Part shown: positions 1-8,795 of the stretch, piece after piece | How positions within the stretch are numbered: position 1 is the first letter of the stretch | How the letters are laid out: every line of letters begins with the position of its first letter | Assembly (NCBI RefSeq): GCF_003667825.1 | Contig: NZ_CP033043.1 | Span: 2,523,501-2,587,500 of the forward strand | From: Metabacillus litoralis | Lineage (GTDB): Bacteria; Bacillota; Bacilli; Bacillales; Bacillaceae | Direction of reading: 5' to 3' | Length of the DNA stretch: 64,000 nucleotides | Position numbers and translations under genes: made by a program | Notes under the pieces: model-generated | Databases searched by the model: none | What the model was told of the DNA's origin: nothing | Seen by the model: only the letters and a program-made list of their open reading frames with translations

Positions 1-1009
1 GCTCTGTTAACAAGCCACGGTTATGCAACAACACTTCTCCTAAGCCTCCAACCTGAGATGAGATAATTGGTCTATGTAAAACCATTCCTTCTAAAGCAAC
101 GATCCCAAATGGCTCATATAAGCTTGGTACAATAAGTGCTTGGCAATTGCTAAGTAGTGTATTACGTTCCTTATCTTTCACAAAACCAGTAAAAAAAACG
201 TTCGCCTTGATTTGAAGAGTTGTTGTCATTTGTTTTAATTGTTCTTCATAAGGTCCTTCACCAGCTATAACAAGGTTTAATTCAGAATACTCTTTATGTA
301 AGATCGAGAAGGCCTCAAGGAGAAGGTGATATCCCTTTTCTTTAACTAATCTTCCCATGGATAATAAAAAAGGAGAATTGATAAAAGAAAACTTTTGTAG
401 TGCTTGTGAAGGCTCTAGCATTTTTTGATAGTTTTCGACGATAACACCATTTGGTATTACCTCTATTTGAATTTCTCGTTTTACTGCTCTATTTTCTATA
501 ATTTTTCTCATATAAAGACTACAAACGATTAGCTGATCTGAAGCTTCAATAAGCTGTTTCTCATAGTTTGTTATGGTGGAAAGCTCTTTTCCATTCTTAA
601 ATTGTTTTCGTTCATGTTCTGTAGAATGAATCGTCGTAATTAATGGTTTATGTAATTCTTCCTTAATTTGACAAGCTGATGCCGTAAACATCCAATCATG
701 TACGTGAATGAGGTCAAATGGAATGTGTAGCTCCTGAAGAACAAATTGACTGAACCGAAAATTAATGTTCCGTATAAAATCGAACAAATCTGACGAGTTT
801 TGTTTCCATGGCAGCAAGTGAAAGATGTGGACATTCTCCTTCTTCATATAACTTTCTTTATTACTTTTAGAAGGCGTTAAAATAATAAATGTAAGATTAT
901 GTTTAATCCCTTCCTCCACGAAATCATTTACATGTCTACCAAGTCCCCCAACTAGATGTTCATCAAATTCAGGTGTTAACACTAAAATTGTACGATCACT
1001 CTTCATCAT
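1..1009 (-). CDS. GT4-type glycosyltransferase, 3' end beyond the window (YqgM-like)
   Basis: About 336 N-terminal residues are visible; the reading frame runs off the left edge. It begins MKSDRTILVLTPEFDEHLVG and continues with GLGRHVNDF, the nucleotide-sugar-binding glycine loop of glycogen-synthase-like glycosyltransferases. Further on come VHDWM, STEHE, a SMGRLVKEKGYHLLLEA strand and the retaining-enzyme motif EPFGIVALEG, so it is a family 4 transferase of GT-B fold, probably cytoplasmic and acting on a surface or storage glycan. The acceptor cannot be told. The start, ATG 1009 or 1006, overlaps the end of the DUF4912-like gene, so the two are probably co-translated. By position it matches B. 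subtilis yqgM. Confidence 0.85.
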   Translation of the reverse strand, partial: MMKSDRTILVLTPEFDEHLVGGLGRHVNDFVEEGIKHNLTFIILTPSKSNKESYMKKENVHIFHLLPWKQNSSDLFDFIRNINFRFSQFVLQELHIPFDLIHVHDWMFTASACQIKEELHKPLITTIHSTEHERKQFKNGKELSTITNYEKQLIEASDQLIVCSLYMRKIIENRAVKREIQIEVIPNGVIVENYQKMLEPSQALQKFSFINSPFLLSMGRLVKEKGYHLLLEAFSILHKEYSELNLVIAGEGPYEEQLKQMTTTLQIKANVFFTGFVKDKERNTLLSNCQALIVPSLYEPFGIVALEGMVLHRPIISSQVGGLGEVLLHNRGLLTE

Positions 1010-1466
1010 AGTCTGTATATGCTGAGAACATTGGTACCCACGTCTCGCTCTCCTCCATTTCAACTACCCTTCTCCAGTTTAGTTGATTCTTTATTCTCTT
1101 ATGATTATGGTACTCTTTTTTAGTAGAGCATTTAATGACTATAGATTGGTTTTTAGAGTTGCTTACGACGAGCTCACAAGAGTATGTAGCTGTCTCAAGG
1201 TTTCGAATTTCTAAAACACCACTACATTTACTTACATTAAATGAAAATTCTTCATTGAATTGATTCTGCCGACAAAGAATAACTCTTACTAATAAATCAT
1301 TAAAGTTTTCTCCAAGTAATGAGGAAACCGCTATCTTAGTAGAAGAAACTATTTTCCAGGAAACTAGTACAACGTCTGGATAAGTAAAAATTTCTATAGT
1401 ATCGACACAAACCGGCGATTGATTTCGAATGATATGTTGGTGATTAAGAAGATGATATGTTTCCAT
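996..1466 (-). CDS. DUF4912-like protein next to the glycosyltransferase
   Basis: 156 residues, starting at an ATG with a good upstream AGAGAGGAA. No signal peptide or membrane segment. Around residues 28-110 it has the pattern I associate with DUF4912 domains: a strand containing 'PDVVLVSWKI' (family: aromatic/Trp-containing YVYW-type strand), then alternating strands and a 'Y-S-C-E-L' region. The family is of unknown function and is often found beside glycosyltransferases, as here, where its last codons overlap the start of the GT4 gene. I infer a carbohydrate-related accessory role. The family assignment rests on weak similarity and could be wrong; the gene itself is solid. Confidence 0.7.
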   Translation of the reverse strand: METYHLLNHQHIIRNQSPVCVDTIEIFTYPDVVLVSWKIVSSTKIAVSSLLGENFNDLLVRVILCRQNQFNEEFSFNVSKCSGVLEIRNLETATYSCELVVSNSKNQSIVIKCSTKKEYHNHKRIKNQLNWRRVVEMEESETWVPMFSAYTDYDEE

Positions 1467-1639
1467 AAAGATTCCTCTCTTATTTCATACTCTATTTATC
1501 ATACCATGTGCGAAAAGTATTCAAACTTAGCTTATTTAAAGAAATATCGGCAAAAAACTACATTTTCCTCAAAATATCACTTCTTTACAATGGCAAATTA
1601 TGATATAAAGGTAAAGGGAAATAATCAAAGAAGGTGAAA

Positions 1640-2002
1640 ATGATGACAATTGTGATTATTATTTTATTTATTATAAGCATTGCTTTAATTGGATTATCTT
1701 TTTTCCAACGTGACAATGTTAAAGAACTAGAACAAGAATTAGACCATTTACAATTATCTGCCATGCAAGAGATTTATAAATTGAAAAAGAAAATGCGCAT
1801 TGTAGAAGAAGAATTATTACAAAATGATGTTCCTTTAAAGGAACAAGCAAAACAATATCAAGAGGATGAGGGCGCAAACCCTAAACGTATATTAGCAAAG
1901 TATCGCCAAGGTATGTCACTTGAAGCTATCGCTTTATCAGAAGCTTCTTCTGTAGAAGAAATTCGCACAATTGTGGAACAGAATGAGAGGGCATTAACAT
2001 GA
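1640..2002 (+). CDS. Small membrane-anchored coiled-coil protein
   Basis: 120 residues from ATG 1640, preceded by AAGAAGGTGA; a GTG six bases upstream lies inside that Shine-Dalgarno and is less likely. One N-terminal transmembrane helix (about residues 3-22) is followed by a charged heptad-like segment (about 27-60, rich in E, L, K, Q). The C-terminal half resembles a small helix-turn-helix (residues ~85-118: RILAKYRQGMSLEAIALSEA), as in DUF6115-type proteins. It overlaps the next gene by ATGA, so the two are translationally coupled. B. subtilis has the pair yqzC/yqzD at this place; I cannot say which name applies. Function unknown. Confidence 0.75.
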   Translation: MMTIVIIILFIISIALIGLSFFQRDNVKELEQELDHLQLSAMQEIYKLKKKMRIVEEELLQNDVPLKEQAKQYQEDEGANPKRILAKYRQGMSLEAIALSEASSVEEIRTIVEQNERALT

Positions 2003-2514
2003 GTAAATTAGGCTTTCAAGCTTTTGCAGCAGGCATGATTGTTGCAACTTCTGTTCTTGGCGGAACCTATCTTCTTTCAGATCATCAATCTGCAACTGCT
2101 GATAGTGAGCAAAAAGAAGTAACAGAAAAACAAGTCAACCAGTTTCTTAAAAGTAATGGACAAGTTTCCATCACATCTGAAGAGTATGAAGAGCTTTTAG
2201 CACTTAAAAAAGTTGAAGTAGTACAAGAGGACTCTCAAAATCAACAACAAACTGAAACGGCTAAAGAAACTGAACAACCTAAGGAAGCTGAAGAAAAGAA
2301 AGAAGAAGTAATAAAGTATAATATTACGATTAAAGAAGGCATGACAACTAGTGAAGTTTCTGATCTTCTTGAACAAAATGCCATAATCGCCTCATCTTTT
2401 GAATTTGATCAATTTTTAATCAAAAACAACTTTCATACAAGAGTCCAGCTTGGTACGTTTGAAGTCCAAAAAGGAATGACGTTCCAGCAACTTGCAGAAG
2501 CGATTACTAGGTAA
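1999..2514 (+). CDS. Membrane-anchored protein with a lone MltG/YceG-like N-domain
   Basis: 171 residues. An N-terminal signal anchor (about 8-27) precedes a low-complexity Q/E/K linker (about 33-108) and a C-terminal domain (about 109-170) reading 'ITIKEGMTTSEVSDLLEQNA', which looks like the LysM-like N-terminal subdomain of MltG/YceG endolytic transglycosylases. The catalytic part of MltG, with its essential glutamate, is missing, so it cannot be a lytic enzyme itself. It probably sits outside the membrane near peptidoglycan. The start overlaps the previous stop (ATGA). A strong terminator follows immediately. Confidence 0.75.
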   Translation: MSKLGFQAFAAGMIVATSVLGGTYLLSDHQSATADSEQKEVTEKQVNQFLKSNGQVSITSEEYEELLALKKVEVVQEDSQNQQQTETAKETEQPKEAEEKKEEVIKYNITIKEGMTTSEVSDLLEQNAIIASSFEFDQFLIKNNFHTRVQLGTFEVQKGMTFQQLAEAITR

Positions 2515-2518
2515 AGTA

Positions 2519-2556
2519 AAACAGCTAAGATTTCTTATTCTTAGCTGTTTTTTTTA
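2519..2556. terminator. Bidirectional terminator between the MltG-like gene and phoU
   Basis: Perfect hairpin: AACAGCTAAGA, 8-base loop, TCTTAGCTGTT, followed by eight T on the plus strand and preceded by A-rich sequence. It can end both convergent transcripts. Confidence 0.85.
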
Positions 2557-2557
2557 C

Positions 2558-3217
2558 TTATGAATTCAAATCGTATCTCTGTCCTTTAATCAAGTACATA
2601 ATACTCTCAGAAATATTTGTTGCATGATCTGCTGTTCTTTCAATATATCGACAAATGAACATAAGCTGAGTAAGTTGCTGATAGCTGTCTTTTTTAGATG
2701 ACATGAGATCCAATATATCTCGAATTGTTTCTCCATATAATTCATCCACCTGATCGTCCATATCAGCCACTTCTTTTGCTAAAACAAGGTCTTCTTCATT
2801 AAAAGCCTTTATCGATAACGAAAGCATTTTTGTAGCAATTTCGTGCATCTTTCTAATATGTTTAATTGGTTTAACAAGAGGTTCATCACCGATTCTAATT
2901 GTTGACTTAGCTATGTTTACTGCAAAATCAGCCATTCTTTCAATATCACTTGAAATTTTAATTGCAACAATAACTCTTCTTAAATCTGTTGCAACAGGCT
3001 GTTGTTTAGCAATTAAAAGGATCGCTAAATCGTTAATTTCTTCATCAAGGTCGTCCACTCTATAATCATCCTCAATAATTTGAAGAGCTTCATCAATATT
3101 TTGTTTTTCTAACGCATCAATTGACTTGTTAAGTGCAATTTCAGTAACACTTCCTATTTCAATTAATTTATCTCTTAAGTTTTTTAAATCGATCTCGAAT
3201 CTTTCTCTGATACTCAT
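2558..3217 (-). CDS. phoU: Phosphate transport regulator PhoU
   Basis: 219 residues, the usual PhoU length, all helical, with two PhoU repeats. Each repeat carries the metal-binding E/D pattern: 'SSDIERMADFAVNIA' around residues 90-105 and 'CRYIERTADHATNISE' around 190-205. In other bacteria PhoU couples the Pst transporter to the PhoR sensor kinase and lowers Pho signalling when phosphate is plentiful. The start has AGGAGGTAAAC. It follows pstB but a strong hairpin lies between, so it may be made at lower or independent level. B. subtilis lacks a phoU at this place, which makes this arrangement worth noting. Confidence 0.95.
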   Translation of the reverse strand: MSIRERFEIDLKNLRDKLIEIGSVTEIALNKSIDALEKQNIDEALQIIEDDYRVDDLDEEINDLAILLIAKQQPVATDLRRVIVAIKISSDIERMADFAVNIAKSTIRIGDEPLVKPIKHIRKMHEIATKMLSLSIKAFNEEDLVLAKEVADMDDQVDELYGETIRDILDLMSSKKDSYQQLTQLMFICRYIERTADHATNISESIMYLIKGQRYDLNS

Positions 3218-3295
3218 AATGTTTACCTCCTATGTAAATACAGTTATATATTCCCCAAAATAATGCTTTATAAAACTAAGATAAGTTTATGGAAA

Positions 3296-3330
3296 AAAAG
3301 TCGTGCACTTTTGGAAATGCACGACTTTTT
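3296..3330 (-). terminator. Terminator between pstB and phoU
   Basis: Perfect 13-bp stem AAAAAGTCGTGCA / TGCACGACTTTTT with a 9-base loop, followed on the minus strand by a T run. It lies directly after the pstB stop and about 80 bases before phoU. Confidence 0.85.
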
Positions 3331-3332
3331 TA

Positions 3333-4160
3333 TTAACCGAATCGACCTGTAATATAATCCTCAGTTCTCTTATCAACAGGATTTGAAAAGATTTTATCCG
3401 TTGCATCAAATTCTACAACTTCTCCGTTTAAGAAGAACGCTGTTTTATCTGAAATACGAGCAGCTTGTTGCATGTTGTGAGTTACAATGATAATGCTATA
3501 ATCTTTCTTTAAATCTTGAATTAATTCCTCTACCTTAAGAGTTGATATCGGATCAAGCGCTGAAGTTGGTTCATCCATTAAGATAACATCAGGCTCAATT
3601 GCTAAGCAACGAGCAATACATAAACGCTGTTGCTGTCCCCCAGAAAGACCATATGCATTTTCTTTTAATCGATCCTTAACTTCAGACCAAATTGCAGCTC
3701 CACGTAAACTTCTCTCAACAATTTCATCTAAAATACGTTTATCTTTTATACCATGAATTCTAGGTCCGTAAGCGATGTTATCATAAATTGATTTAGGAAA
3801 TGGATTAGGCTTTTGGAAAACCATACCAACTCTTGTTCTTAAATCTTCAACCTTATAACTCTTATCAAGGATACTTTTTTCTCTATATCTGATATCTCCT
3901 GATATACGAACAACAGGTATTAATTCAACCATTCTGTTTAATGTTTTAATAAATGTCGATTTTCCACAACCAGAAGGTCCAATGATTGCCGTTACTTCAT
4001 TTTCATGAATAGAAAGGTTAATGTTCTTTAATGCATGATCTCCACCGTACCATAAATTTAAATCTTTTGTATCATATACAACGCTCTTTTTATCCACTGA
4101 CTTCTCTGATCTTTCAATAGTCGTTACATTTTTCTTTTCACTATCAGATAAAACTGCCAT
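3333..4160 (-). CDS. pstB: Phosphate ABC transporter ATP-binding protein PstB
   Basis: 275 residues. Walker A is GPSGCGKST, the Q-loop is in [19 protein letters not shown], the ABC signature is LSGGQQQR and Walker B is VILMDEP followed by TSALDP and the switch His in VTHNM. The [12 protein letters not shown] stretch is diagnostic of PstB. About 30 extra N-terminal residues precede the usual start of the domain ('[20 protein letters not shown]'). It powers high-affinity phosphate import through PstC/PstA. B. subtilis has two pstB genes in tandem here; this window has only one. Confidence 0.97.
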   Translation of the reverse strand: MAVLSDSEKKNVTTIERSEKSVDKKSVVYDTKDLNLWYGGDHALKNINLSIHENEVTAIIGPSGCGKSTFIKTLNRMVELIPVVRISGDIRYREKSILDKSYKVEDLRTRVGMVFQKPNPFPKSIYDNIAYGPRIHGIKDKRILDEIVERSLRGAAIWSEVKDRLKENAYGLSGGQQQRLCIARCLAIEPDVILMDEPTSALDPISTLKVEELIQDLKKDYSIIIVTHNMQQAARISDKTAFFLNGEVVEFDATDKIFSNPVDKRTEDYITGRFG

Positions 4161-4182
4161 AGTTTAAAAACCCCCCAAGAAA

Positions 4183-5067
4183 TTAAAATCTATTTTGAAA
4201 CTTATTTCTAATAATGATTGCAATTGAATTCATTAAGAATAATACGATTAAGAGTATAACGATTGTAGCTGCAGCAAGGTTTGCATACTCAGCAACAAGT
4301 GCAGAGTCAACAGTCCAATAATATATTTGCATAGGTAAAATTGTAAATTTATCAAAAATTCCATCTGGAAGTGGAATTAACAATGCCGGAATACCTATAA
4401 CAACTAGAGGTGCTGTTTCACCTATTGCTCTAGAGAGAGAAAGTATTAGACCAGTTAACACCCCTGGAATGGCTGCCGGTAAAACAATATTTTTTATTGT
4501 TTGCCATTTAGTAGCTCCCATTCCATAAGAAGCTTCTCTAAGGTATTGTGGAACAGCCCGAATAGCTTCTTGACTTGCAACAACAACAATTGGAAGTACT
4601 AATAAAGACATTGTCAAACCACCAGCAAGAACAATATTCCCTAATCCAAAGCTACGTACAAATACAGTCAAACCTAATATACCGAATACGACGGATGGAA
4701 CACCAGCTAAGTTAGAAATATTAGTTTGAATAATAGATTTTAATTTCCCGTTTTTTGCATATTCCTCTAGGTAGATTGCAGTACCTACTCCTAAAAACAT
4801 TGTAACAGGTGCAACAACGACCATTAACCATAAAGTACCCATGATCGCACCCATAATACCTGCACGTTCTGCATCTGTTGAAAGTTTATTCGTAATAAAT
4901 TGAAAGTCAATCCATCCAATACTATCTGAATATACTCGATAGATTAATGTTAATAATACGACTAATCCAAATAGAGTCGCTAATAGAAAAACAACGTTCG
5001 CAAGGTTATTCGCAAACAATCGCGATCCCATTTTTTTCTGTACCTGTTCAACATCTACATATTTCAT
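4183..5067 (-). CDS. pstA: Phosphate ABC transporter permease PstA
   Basis: 294 residues from ATG 5067, chosen because GGGAGG lies just upstream; the longer frame would start inside pstC. Hydrophobic integral membrane protein with about six helices and the EAA coupling loop 'REASYGMGATKWQTIKNIVLP' region around residues 185-205 that contacts PstB. One base separates it from the pstC stop, so the two are coupled. It forms the membrane channel with PstC. Confidence 0.95.
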   Translation of the reverse strand: MKYVDVEQVQKKMGSRLFANNLANVVFLLATLFGLVVLLTLIYRVYSDSIGWIDFQFITNKLSTDAERAGIMGAIMGTLWLMVVVAPVTMFLGVGTAIYLEEYAKNGKLKSIIQTNISNLAGVPSVVFGILGLTVFVRSFGLGNIVLAGGLTMSLLVLPIVVVASQEAIRAVPQYLREASYGMGATKWQTIKNIVLPAAIPGVLTGLILSLSRAIGETAPLVVIGIPALLIPLPDGIFDKFTILPMQIYYWTVDSALVAEYANLAAATIVILLIVLFLMNSIAIIIRNKFQNRF

Positions 5068-5068
5068 C

Positions 5069-6001
5069 TTAATATTCCTCCCTATATTTACGAGAAATAT
5101 ACTGAGCAACTAGGTTCATTATAAGAGTAAAAACAAATAATGTCATAGCAACAGCGTATAAACTGTAATAAATAGTTGAACCTGCAGGAGCTTCCCCACC
5201 AGTTACTTCAACGATGTAAGCAGTCATTGTCTGCATGGATTGTGTAAGATCAAAGGTAAAGTTCTTGTTACTTCCACTTGCAATTGCGACGATCATCGTT
5301 TCACCAATCGCACGAGAAATTCCTAATACAAACGAGGCAATAATACCAGATATAGCAGCTGGAATGACGACTTTCCAAGTTACCTCAAGTTTGGTTGAAC
5401 CAAGGGCAAGAGCACCTTCTCTCATTGAGTTTGGCACAGAACTCATTGCATCTTCAGAAAGTGATGCTACCATTGGAATGATCATAATACCCATTACTAT
5501 ACCAGGGCTTAAAATATTTGTTGGTTCTAAGGCTGGTATAAAAGACCTTAATAAGGGTGTTACAAAGGTGTAAGCAAAAAAACCATATACGATCGTAGGA
5601 ATACCTGCAAGAATTTCTAATATAGGCTTTAGAATTCTGCGCACTTTATCTGAAGCATATTCACTCAAGAATACAGCTGCCATTAAACCAACTGGAATAG
5701 CCACTATCATGGCGATAATTGTTGAATAGAGTGTACCCATTAATAATGGAAGTACTCCAAATACTGCCTCATCACCTAATGGTTTTAAAATTGTTCCTGT
5801 ATAAAAGTCTAAAAATGAAACATCTCTAAAAAAGTTAATTGTTTCAGTTAGTAGAGTAACAACTATACCAATAGTTGTTAGTATTGATATTGTTGCAATT
5901 GCTAATAAAAATTTAGGCATGAACTTTTCTGTGACTGAAGTTAAATTTGTCGTGCTTCTCTTTTTTTCAATCATGTCACGGATGCTTTCTTTATTATCCA
6001 A
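5069..6001 (-). CDS. pstC: Phosphate ABC transporter permease PstC
   Basis: 310 residues. About six transmembrane helices; EAA loop 'REGALALGSTKLEVTWKVVIP' region near residue 195-215; 'GIPTIVYGFFAY' and 'SRAIGETM' are typical of PstC. The N-terminal ~28 residues are cytoplasmic and charged. It lies 139 bases downstream of pstS with a stable hairpin between, and directly upstream of pstA. Confidence 0.96.
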   Translation of the reverse strand: MDNKESIRDMIEKKRSTTNLTSVTEKFMPKFLLAIATISILTTIGIVVTLLTETINFFRDVSFLDFYTGTILKPLGDEAVFGVLPLLMGTLYSTIIAMIVAIPVGLMAAVFLSEYASDKVRRILKPILEILAGIPTIVYGFFAYTFVTPLLRSFIPALEPTNILSPGIVMGIMIIPMVASLSEDAMSSVPNSMREGALALGSTKLEVTWKVVIPAAISGIIASFVLGISRAIGETMIVAIASGSNKNFTFDLTQSMQTMTAYIVEVTGGEAPAGSTIYYSLYAVAMTLFVFTLIMNLVAQYISRKYREEY

Positions 6002-6083
6002 GATCGAAAACCCCTTCCATCCTCCACATATTATGTAAGGTGAAATTTTATTGTAGATAGTTTTAATAGAAGAAAATACATAA

Positions 6084-6112
6084 GAAGATGAGAAGCTAAA
6101 CTTCTCATCTTC
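6084..6112 (-). terminator. Hairpin between pstS and pstC (attenuator or mRNA-stabilising)
   Basis: Perfect 12-bp stem GAAGATGAGAAG / CTTCTCATCTTC with a 5-base loop, not followed by a T run on the minus strand. A hairpin behind the binding-protein gene commonly protects the 3' end of its mRNA so that PstS is made in excess over the permease. Termination is therefore probably partial at most. Confidence 0.6.
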
Positions 6113-6140
6113 ATACAGTTAGGAAAACTTTCGAGGATGA

Positions 6141-7130
6141 TTATTTTAATCCTTCTAAGTAGCTAATTGATTCTTGAATTACTTCATCTTTCAATGGAGC
6201 AAATCCAGTTTCTGCAGCTACATCTTGAGCATTTTCCATAGTGTAGATTGCATAATCAAGAACTTGTGGCTTTTCTTTTGCCATATCAACATTTAAGTAT
6301 GTGAATACTGGACGAGTAAATGCCTTATACCCAGCTTCATCATCTAAACCAATTGTATCTAAACTTGGAGCAATTGGACCTTTACCAAAGTCAACAGAAA
6401 CTGCGTTTAATTTATCTTTATTGCTCTCGTAGTATCCGTATCCAAAGAATGCAATTGCATTTTTATCTTTTGAAACAAGATCTACAAGAGTAGAATATTC
6501 TTGTTGTAAGTTAACACTATCAACGAAATCTTTTTCTTCCATGATCGTTTCAAACATGAACTCGTTAGTACCATGGTTTTCGTTAGGACCCATAGGCTTG
6601 ATTTCTTCAGCTGGCCATTCTGGATTAATATCAGACCATTTAGTTACTCCACCTTCAGCAAGGAAGATTTTAACAACATCTTCTTGAGTCATTTCTTTTG
6701 CCCAATCATTTTCTTTATTGATAACAAATGTTAAACCATCAAGAGCAACTTGAAATTCTTTAACTTCAATACCAAGCTCTTCAGCTTTAGCTGTTTCTTC
6801 TTCTTTAATATGACGAGATGCATCATTAAAATCAGTTCCGTTTTCAGCTACAAGAAACTTTTCAAAACCAGCAGAAGTACCCGCACGACTTACTTCAACA
6901 GAAACTTCTTCATTTTCACCCATATAGTTTTCAGCCATTCTTGCCATGAAAGGATATACAGTACCAGAACCATCAATTACAACGCTACCTTCTAAAGTTG
7001 CTTCTTCTTCAGTAGCTTCTCCGTTACCAGTGTTAGTTTCTTCTGCAGTTTCTCCGCCACCACAAGCAGCTGCGAATACAACTAAGATTCCCATTACGAT
7101 AAGTAATGCTAGGTTTTTAAAGCTTTTCAT
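6141..7130 (-). CDS. pstS: Phosphate-binding lipoprotein PstS
   Basis: 329 residues from ATG 7130 (AGGGGG nine bases upstream; a TTG two codons earlier is too close to it). A lipoprotein signal peptide ends in 'FAAACGGG', the Cys near residue 24 being the lipid-bearing residue. A Glu/Thr linker follows, then the phosphate-binding fold: 'IDGSGTVYPF' near residue 55 contributes phosphate contacts (SGT), 'SRAGTSAGFEKF' and 'NENHGTNEF' the rest. It captures phosphate outside the membrane and hands it to PstCA. It is first in the operon, behind a PhoP box. Confidence 0.96.
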   Translation of the reverse strand: MKSFKNLALLIVMGILVVFAAACGGGETAEETNTGNGEATEEEATLEGSVVIDGSGTVYPFMARMAENYMGENEEVSVEVSRAGTSAGFEKFLVAENGTDFNDASRHIKEEETAKAEELGIEVKEFQVALDGLTFVINKENDWAKEMTQEDVVKIFLAEGGVTKWSDINPEWPAEEIKPMGPNENHGTNEFMFETIMEEKDFVDSVNLQQEYSTLVDLVSKDKNAIAFFGYGYYESNKDKLNAVSVDFGKGPIAPSLDTIGLDDEAGYKAFTRPVFTYLNVDMAKEKPQVLDYAIYTMENAQDVAAETGFAPLKDEVIQESISYLEGLK

Positions 7131-7204
7131 TGCCAAATTCCCCCTAAAGAGTGTTTTTTGTTTTGTCCTACGAGTAATAGAATAACGCTCTAGTATTAAT
7201 AACG

Positions 7205-7232
7205 TTTTAACTTAATGTAAAGGTTTTGTAAA
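7205..7232 (-). promoter_or_regulatory. PhoP box upstream of pstS
   Basis: On the minus strand three direct hexamers with 5-base spacers read TTTACA, TTTACA, TTAAAA, close to the TT(A/C/T)ACA consensus bound by phosphorylated PhoP. The array ends about 75 bases before the pstS start; a candidate -10 (TATTCT) lies about 20 bases downstream of it. Phosphate-starvation induction of the pst operon is inferred. Confidence 0.7.
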
Positions 7233-7350
7233 TTTGTGATGGAGTTTGTCATATTTTGCGTAAAGATGGGTATAAGGTGTATTAGAACATTATTCAATTT
7301 TTATTTTTATACAAAGGAAATTGTTACATACATAGTATTACGAGCCAAAT

Positions 7351-8640
7351 TTACCCACTACTATCACCATCAACAAGATTGTTCTTTAAAACTGGTTTTC
7401 GACTTGTTTGCTCTATACTTTCTTCGCTTTCTTCTAGTTGAACATTTTTTACAAAAAAGTATATAACGAAATGGCCCGCTCCAATAATGGCAAGTAAAAC
7501 CGGAATACTTTGTTTTTCATCAAAGAAAGAAATAGCAATGATAAACCCTAGTATTGACACAATTCTTCCTGCGTTTAGAAAAATCTCTTTTACCACAATG
7601 TACTCTATTCTCGCTTTTGCAGCGCTCCACGCCTTTCCAATCACATCAAATGTTAATGACATATACGGAACGAGTAACATCGGATACCCAATAGCAATGA
7701 GGGCAGCATATATAAGTAGCTTTTGATAAGTCAAATCAAACAAAATTAAATAAATTGAGAGATAAAGTAAAGTCCCACCTATTAAAATGAAACGTTTACG
7801 CTTATTTTTCTTTATCACTCTTGATGCAAGATAATAACCAATAAAAGCTACACCTGAATTGACTAAACCGAAAGTCCCTAACGCTAATTCACTACCTGTT
7901 GTAATAAAGACGAAAACACCAATTACAAAAGCGAAGGTTCCTTCCCTTAAGCCTTGAAAAAAATGTGCTCTTGTAACATGTCGCCAATTTTTATTATTCT
8001 TTCTTTCATGAAAAATTCGTTTTAAAATAAAATCTCCTTCGGCTTTTCTTCTCTTTAAAAAAAAGCTCAGTACTACAGCGCCTGAGAATAATAAGAGAGA
8101 AATTGTAAAGATTGTCGTATATCCAGTAAAGTTTTTAAGCCTAGAGATGACAAAACCAGCAACTATAGGACCAACCATTCCAGCTGTAGAGTTCATCACA
8201 CCTAAAAATCCATTAAAGAAATCTCTTGTTTCAGGTTCAGTAATCTCAAATGTTAAAACGTTAAACGCAAGCCAGTAGAAACCATACCCTATCCCTAATG
8301 TACCGCCTAATAGGATAAGAAATTTCGCAGCAGATCCTCCGATCATAAGGACGCTTAAGAAGAATACAGCTAAAAAAATAACACCTAGCCTTAATACAAT
8401 TACTCGATCTACCTTTTTAGCAAGCCTTCCTGCAAAGATAAAGGTTAAAGGCTGCATCACTACAATTGATAAATTGTAAATGGCTAAATCAATAAATTTT
8501 CCGGACTGTTTCCATAAGTAAACGTTCACAAACGTATTAGAAAGTGCAATACTTAGGGAATATAATCCGCCTATCACTAATAATAAAATTAAATCTTTAC
8601 TTACATCTACATCACCAATAATTTTCTTCATTTTTGACAT
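7351..8640 (-). CDS. yqgE: Major facilitator superfamily transporter (YqgE-like)
   Basis: 429 residues with about 12 hydrophobic segments in two halves. The loop after helix 2 contains 'AGRLAKKVDRVIVLRLG', a form of MFS motif A. The middle cytoplasmic loop (about 185-215) is basic. The start has a weak Shine-Dalgarno. Neighbours (pst on one side, sodA on the other) do not reveal the substrate. In B. subtilis yqgE also lies between pbpA/pst and sodA; pbpA is absent here. Confidence 0.85.
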   Translation of the reverse strand: MSKMKKIIGDVDVSKDLILLLVIGGLYSLSIALSNTFVNVYLWKQSGKFIDLAIYNLSIVVMQPLTFIFAGRLAKKVDRVIVLRLGVIFLAVFFLSVLMIGGSAAKFLILLGGTLGIGYGFYWLAFNVLTFEITEPETRDFFNGFLGVMNSTAGMVGPIVAGFVISRLKNFTGYTTIFTISLLLFSGAVVLSFFLKRRKAEGDFILKRIFHERKNNKNWRHVTRAHFFQGLREGTFAFVIGVFVFITTGSELALGTFGLVNSGVAFIGYYLASRVIKKNKRKRFILIGGTLLYLSIYLILFDLTYQKLLIYAALIAIGYPMLLVPYMSLTFDVIGKAWSAAKARIEYIVVKEIFLNAGRIVSILGFIIAISFFDEKQSIPVLLAIIGAGHFVIYFFVKNVQLEESEESIEQTSRKPVLKNNLVDGDSSG

Positions 8641-8740
8641 AAAAACTACTCCCCTTCAACTTCTAGTACATAGTTTGTCTTATCGGTTTGTAGTTATGTA
8701 TATATCTTGTAATTAGTACGTTGTGAGGTATAAACCATAC

Positions 8741-8772
8741 AAAAAAGGACTAACAAGTATGTTAGCCCTTCA
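8741..8772 (-). terminator. Terminator of sodA
   Basis: Minus strand GGGCTAAC-ATACTT-GTTAGTCC followed by six T; one mismatch in the stem. Lies directly downstream of the sodA stop. Confidence 0.8.
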
Positions 8773-8795
8773 CGTTATCTTTATTCTTTTTCTTA

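Noticed and set aside
1419..1637. Plus-strand 72-codon frame over the 5' end of the DUF4912-like gene
   Set aside because: No ribosome site, odd composition, and it covers the promoter region of two divergent genes.
5235..5573. Plus-strand 112-codon frame inside pstC
   Set aside because: Antisense shadow of a clear, conserved gene; the same applies to most plus-strand frames between 5 and 8 kb.
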